Below are positions 12,988 to 15,407 of a stretch of 15,407 nucleotides of DNA, one piece after another. The DNA comes from Pelotomaculum sp. UBA5255 (GTDB lineage Bacteria; Bacillota; Desulfotomaculia; Desulfotomaculales; Pelotomaculaceae). A program made the translations under genes and the position numbers. Each line of letters opens with the position of its first letter. Positions within the stretch are counted from its first letter, which is position 1. The stretch lies in assembly GCA_002408725.1 (NCBI GenBank), contig DHTR01000022.1, positions 14,473-29,879 on the forward strand. The letters run 5' to 3'. The notes beneath the pieces are model-generated. The model made no database searches. It saw only the letters and a program-made list of their open reading frames with translations, and was not told the origin of the DNA.

Positions 12988-13950
12988 TTAAATTGACAGG
13001 ATGCCGGCTAGATTGTACATGTCCTGGTCAACGGACTTCGTTTCCGCCAAAACATCTTCGATATCCAGGGCTACAATCTGTCCTTCTTTTATCCCCACCA
13101 TCTTCATCTTCTCACCGGCCATCAGCAGTTCTACCGCCCTCGCGCCCAAGCGGCTGGCCAGAATCCTGTCGGCAGCAGAGGGTGGGCCCCCCCGCTGGAT
13201 ATGACCCAAAATCGTAACCTTTGTGTCGAAGCCGGTGCGCTCCTTGATTCTACGCCCCATTTCCAGTGCGTTTGCCGCCCCCTCGGCCGCCACGATGATG
13301 CTGTGTAGCTTGCCACGCCGGTAACCCCGCATCAGCCGGTCGCAGATATCTTCAAAGTTGAAGGCTTGCTCTGGAATCAGGATGGACTCGGCGCCCCCGG
13401 CCAGCCCGGCGGCCAGCGCAATAAACCCGCAGTTCCTTCCCATGACTTCAATAATAAAAGTGCGCTCGTGGGAAGTGGCCGTATCCCTGATCTTATTGAT
13501 GGCTTCAACCACGGTATTTACAGCGGTATCAAACCCGATTGACTGGTCGGTTCCCGGGATATCATTATCGATTGTACTTGGCACCCCAACCACCGGCAGG
13601 TCGTATTCCAGGTTAAATGCGCGCGCGCCGCGAAAGGACCCGTCGCCCCCTATGACTACGAGTCCCTGCACCCCAAATCGCTTTACATTTTCATAGGCCC
13701 GTGCCCGGCCCTCGGAGGCTAGAAACTGATCCGAACGGGCGGTGCGCAATACTGTGCCACCCCGTTGAATGATGTCCGCCACCGAACTGAGATTCATCGG
13801 TACCATGTCTGCCTCTATAAAACCGTTGAACCCGCGTTTGATCCCGATGACTTCCATCCCGTGGTAGATGGCCTTGCGTACCACAGCCCTGATACAGGCA
13901 TTCATTCCCGGCGAATCCCCACCGCTGGTTAACAAGGCAATCCTCTGCAT
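12988..13950 (-). CDS. pfkA: ATP-dependent 6-phosphofructokinase
   Basis: Phosphorylates fructose 6-phosphate to fructose 1,6-bisphosphate, the committed step of glycolysis. 320 aa, the standard length of the bacterial ATP enzyme. Motifs: LLTSGGDSPGMNA (6-18), VVIGGDGSFRG (98-108), catalytic PSTIDNDIPGTD (124-135), and MGRNCGFIALAAGLAGGAE. ATP use rather than pyrophosphate use is supported by Gly in GGDGS and by Ser, not Lys, in PSTIDND. ATG at 13950 has a GGGGGGT ribosome site about 8 nt upstream. It lies 55 nt after accA and 14 nt before pyk on the same strand. No promoter is visible in the 55-nt gap, so it probably shares the accDA transcript. Confidence 0.97.
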   Translation of the reverse strand: MQRIALLTSGGDSPGMNACIRAVVRKAIYHGMEVIGIKRGFNGFIEADMVPMNLSSVADIIQRGGTVLRTARSDQFLASEGRARAYENVKRFGVQGLVVIGGDGSFRGARAFNLEYDLPVVGVPSTIDNDIPGTDQSIGFDTAVNTVVEAINKIRDTATSHERTFIIEVMGRNCGFIALAAGLAGGAESILIPEQAFNFEDICDRLMRGYRRGKLHSIIVAAEGAANALEMGRRIKERTGFDTKVTILGHIQRGGPPSAADRILASRLGARAVELLMAGEKMKMVGIKEGQIVALDIEDVLAETKSVDQDMYNLAGILSI

Positions 13951-14005
13951 TCATTTTACCCCCCTACAGGCCTTTCCTTTAATGACCTGAATTTATGAAA
14001 TTAGA

Positions 14006-14962
14006 TCAGAGCAAACTTGCCCGGCCGATAGCCCGAAACTTATTGTACCTACCTTCTATCAGTATCTCCGGCGCAATTGACAGTAATTCATCCATATTCT
14101 CAGCCATTGCTTTACCCAGCTGCTCCGCTGCGGCTGCGGGGTCACGATGCGCGCCCCCCACGGGTTCGGGCACGATCATGTCAGCCACACCCAGGCTCAG
14201 GATATCCTGGGCGGTAATCTTGATGGTTTCCGCAGCCTCCTGGTTCCGGCCGGAATCTTTCCACAGGATACTGGCGTATCCCTCCGGTGAAATAACAGAG
14301 TAAACCGCGTGCTCCAGCATCAGAATCCGGTCTCCCACTCCAAAGGCAAGGGCGCCGCCGCTGCCACCCTCTCCAATCACCACGGTAATAATGGGTACTT
14401 TGAGGGTAGCCATGGTTAAAATGCTCCGGGCGATGGCTTCGGACTGCCCCCGCTCCTCCGCACCCATCCCACAGTAAGCGCCTGGTGTATCAATAAAACA
14501 AATCACAGGGCGCTTAAACTTTTCAGCCTGCTTCATCAGGCGTATGGCCTTGCGGTATCCCTCGGGATGGGCCATTCCAAAATTCCGGGCCAGGTTTTCT
14601 TTGGTGTCTTTCCCCTTTAAGTGACCCAGGATGGTCACCGCACGGCCACGGAAGCGGGCGATCCCGCCCACAATCGCAGGGTCGTCCCCGTATAATCGAT
14701 CCCCAAACAGCTCGAAAAACCCCGTAAAAAGGTATCCTATGTAATCATAGGCATTAGGCCGTTCGGAATGCCTGGCAATGAGAACTTTTTGCCAGGAACT
14801 GAGATTTCCGTAGATGGACTCTCTGACCTCCCCGGCCCGATTCTCCAGGATGGCGATCTCATTTGTCAGATCAATGCCTTTTTCCTTGGAAAACTTCCGC
14901 AGTTCACTAATTTTTATTTCTAGTTCCTCGATCGGCTTTTCAAATTCTAAACTCGCCGCCAT
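14006..14962 (-). CDS. accA: Acetyl-CoA carboxylase carboxyltransferase subunit alpha
   Basis: Alpha subunit of the carboxyltransferase, which moves the carboxyl group from biotin to acetyl-CoA to give malonyl-CoA, the first step of fatty-acid synthesis. 318 aa, typical length. The N-terminus is a helical linker (LEFEKPIEELEIKISEL), followed by the crotonase-like core: FFELFGDRLYGDD (82-94), VICFIDTPGAYCGMGAEERG (153-172), the oxyanion-hole segment GEGGSGGALAFGVGD (197-211), and YSVISPEGYASILWKD (221-236). ATG at 14962, 5 nt after the accD stop. Its ribosome site (GGGGGGAG) lies within the accD end, so the two subunits are probably made in step. Confidence 0.97.
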   Translation of the reverse strand: MAASLEFEKPIEELEIKISELRKFSKEKGIDLTNEIAILENRAGEVRESIYGNLSSWQKVLIARHSERPNAYDYIGYLFTGFFELFGDRLYGDDPAIVGGIARFRGRAVTILGHLKGKDTKENLARNFGMAHPEGYRKAIRLMKQAEKFKRPVICFIDTPGAYCGMGAEERGQSEAIARSILTMATLKVPIITVVIGEGGSGGALAFGVGDRILMLEHAVYSVISPEGYASILWKDSGRNQEAAETIKITAQDILSLGVADMIVPEPVGGAHRDPAAAAEQLGKAMAENMDELLSIAPEILIEGRYNKFRAIGRASLL

Positions 14963-14967
14963 TTAAA

Positions 14968-15407
14968 TTAATTCTCCCCCCGCAAATGTAAGTCCAGAAG
15001 TCCGGCCAGGGTAGCTCTCAGCTGCGGCCTAGGAACAATCATGTCCACAAAGCCGTGCTGTTTCATGAACTCTGCCCGCTGGAAGCCTTCCGGTAATTTC
15101 TGTCGAATGGTCTGCTCGATAACACGCTGCCCGGCAAAACCAATTAAAGCCCCCGGCTCGGCTATAATAATATCACCCAGGGCTGCGAAGCTGGCGCTGA
15201 CACCGCCTGTGGTCGGATCGGTCAGGACCGTGATGTAGAGCTGTCCTGCCTCTTCCAGCCTGGCCAGGGCTGCGACGGTCTTGGCCATCTGCATCAAAGA
15301 AAGGATCCCCTCCTGCATTCGTGCGCCCCCGGACGCTGTGAAAATTATCAGGGGCTTGCGGCCGGCGGCGGCAGCCTCGACGGCTCTAGTGATCTTTTCA
15401 CCAGCAA
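14968..15407 (-). CDS. accD: Acetyl-CoA carboxylase carboxyltransferase subunit beta, 5' part outside the window
   Basis: The last 145 residues of the beta subunit. The family is about 280-300 aa, so roughly half is present. Visible motifs are GEKITRAVEAAA at the edge, IIFTASGGARMQEGILSLMQ (the CoA-binding segment), TDPTTGGVSASFAALGDI, and EPGALIGFAGQRVIEQTI. The N-terminal zinc ribbon expected in accD lies beyond 15407. The frame is open across the window edge, and the ATG at 15318 is internal (the Met of ARMQEG), not a start. It is followed by accA after 5 nt. Confidence 0.97.
   Translation of the reverse strand, partial: AGEKITRAVEAAAAGRKPLIIFTASGGARMQEGILSLMQMAKTVAALARLEEAGQLYITVLTDPTTGGVSASFAALGDIIIAEPGALIGFAGQRVIEQTIRQKLPEGFQRAEFMKQHGFVDMIVPRPQLRATLAGLLDLHLRGEN

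Noticed and set aside
15041..15238. 65-codon plus-strand frame
   Set aside because: Antisense to accD, which has clear family motifs throughout.

Overview
The window looks like chromosomal DNA from a low-to-mid-GC, spore-forming Firmicute of the Clostridia, most like the Peptococcaceae (Desulfotomaculum/Pelotomaculum-type). This is inferred from gene families and not from a marker gene. The basis is the accD-accA-pfkA-pyk order, a secreted GH3 enzyme ending in a copper-amine-oxidase-N-type stalk domain, a DUF5320/Mrp/DUF134 cluster, a DUF421/DUF4363/DUF1657 set, strong GGAGG ribosome sites and frequent GTG/TTG starts. Most genes lie on the minus strand.

Layout. 1-143: flank without a supportable gene. 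144-2360: secreted GH3 glycosidase. 2517-2660: a terminator and a run of hairpins just upstream of it, unassigned. 2695-3600: a decayed patch with a truncated GNAT acetyltransferase and other broken frames. 3603-5985: a minus-strand cluster of two DUF5320 proteins, an Mrp/NBP35 ATPase with a CxC-repeat N-terminus, and a DUF134 HTH protein that seems to use a non-canonical start codon. A near-consensus promoter drives it, with a palindrome beside the expected transcription start. 6237-7321: DUF4363 and DUF421 membrane proteins, divergent from a DUF1657 gene (7659-7874). 7933-9364: three small unrecognised proteins, one with Cys pairs like a zinc ribbon. 9361-10443: a macro domain fused to an SGNH hydrolase. 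10555-11148: a DedA membrane protein. 11219-15407: pyk, pfkA, accA and the 3' half of accD.

How the genes fit together. The right third is core metabolism: pfkA and pyk are the committed and final steps of glycolysis, next to the carboxyltransferase subunits that make malonyl-CoA, all on one strand with short gaps. The 3.6-6.0 kb cluster is a recurring Clostridial set probably tied to metal or iron-sulfur cofactor handling. The DUF421/DUF4363/DUF1657 set resembles genes that accompany spoVA operons in spore formers, although no spoVA gene is present here.

The items most worth a second look are the macro-SGNH fusion, the CxC-repeat Mrp and the promoter/operator of its cluster, the AUC/CUG start of DUF134, and the unassigned structured segment upstream of the GH3 gene. 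I did not find a clearly new defence or mobile system.
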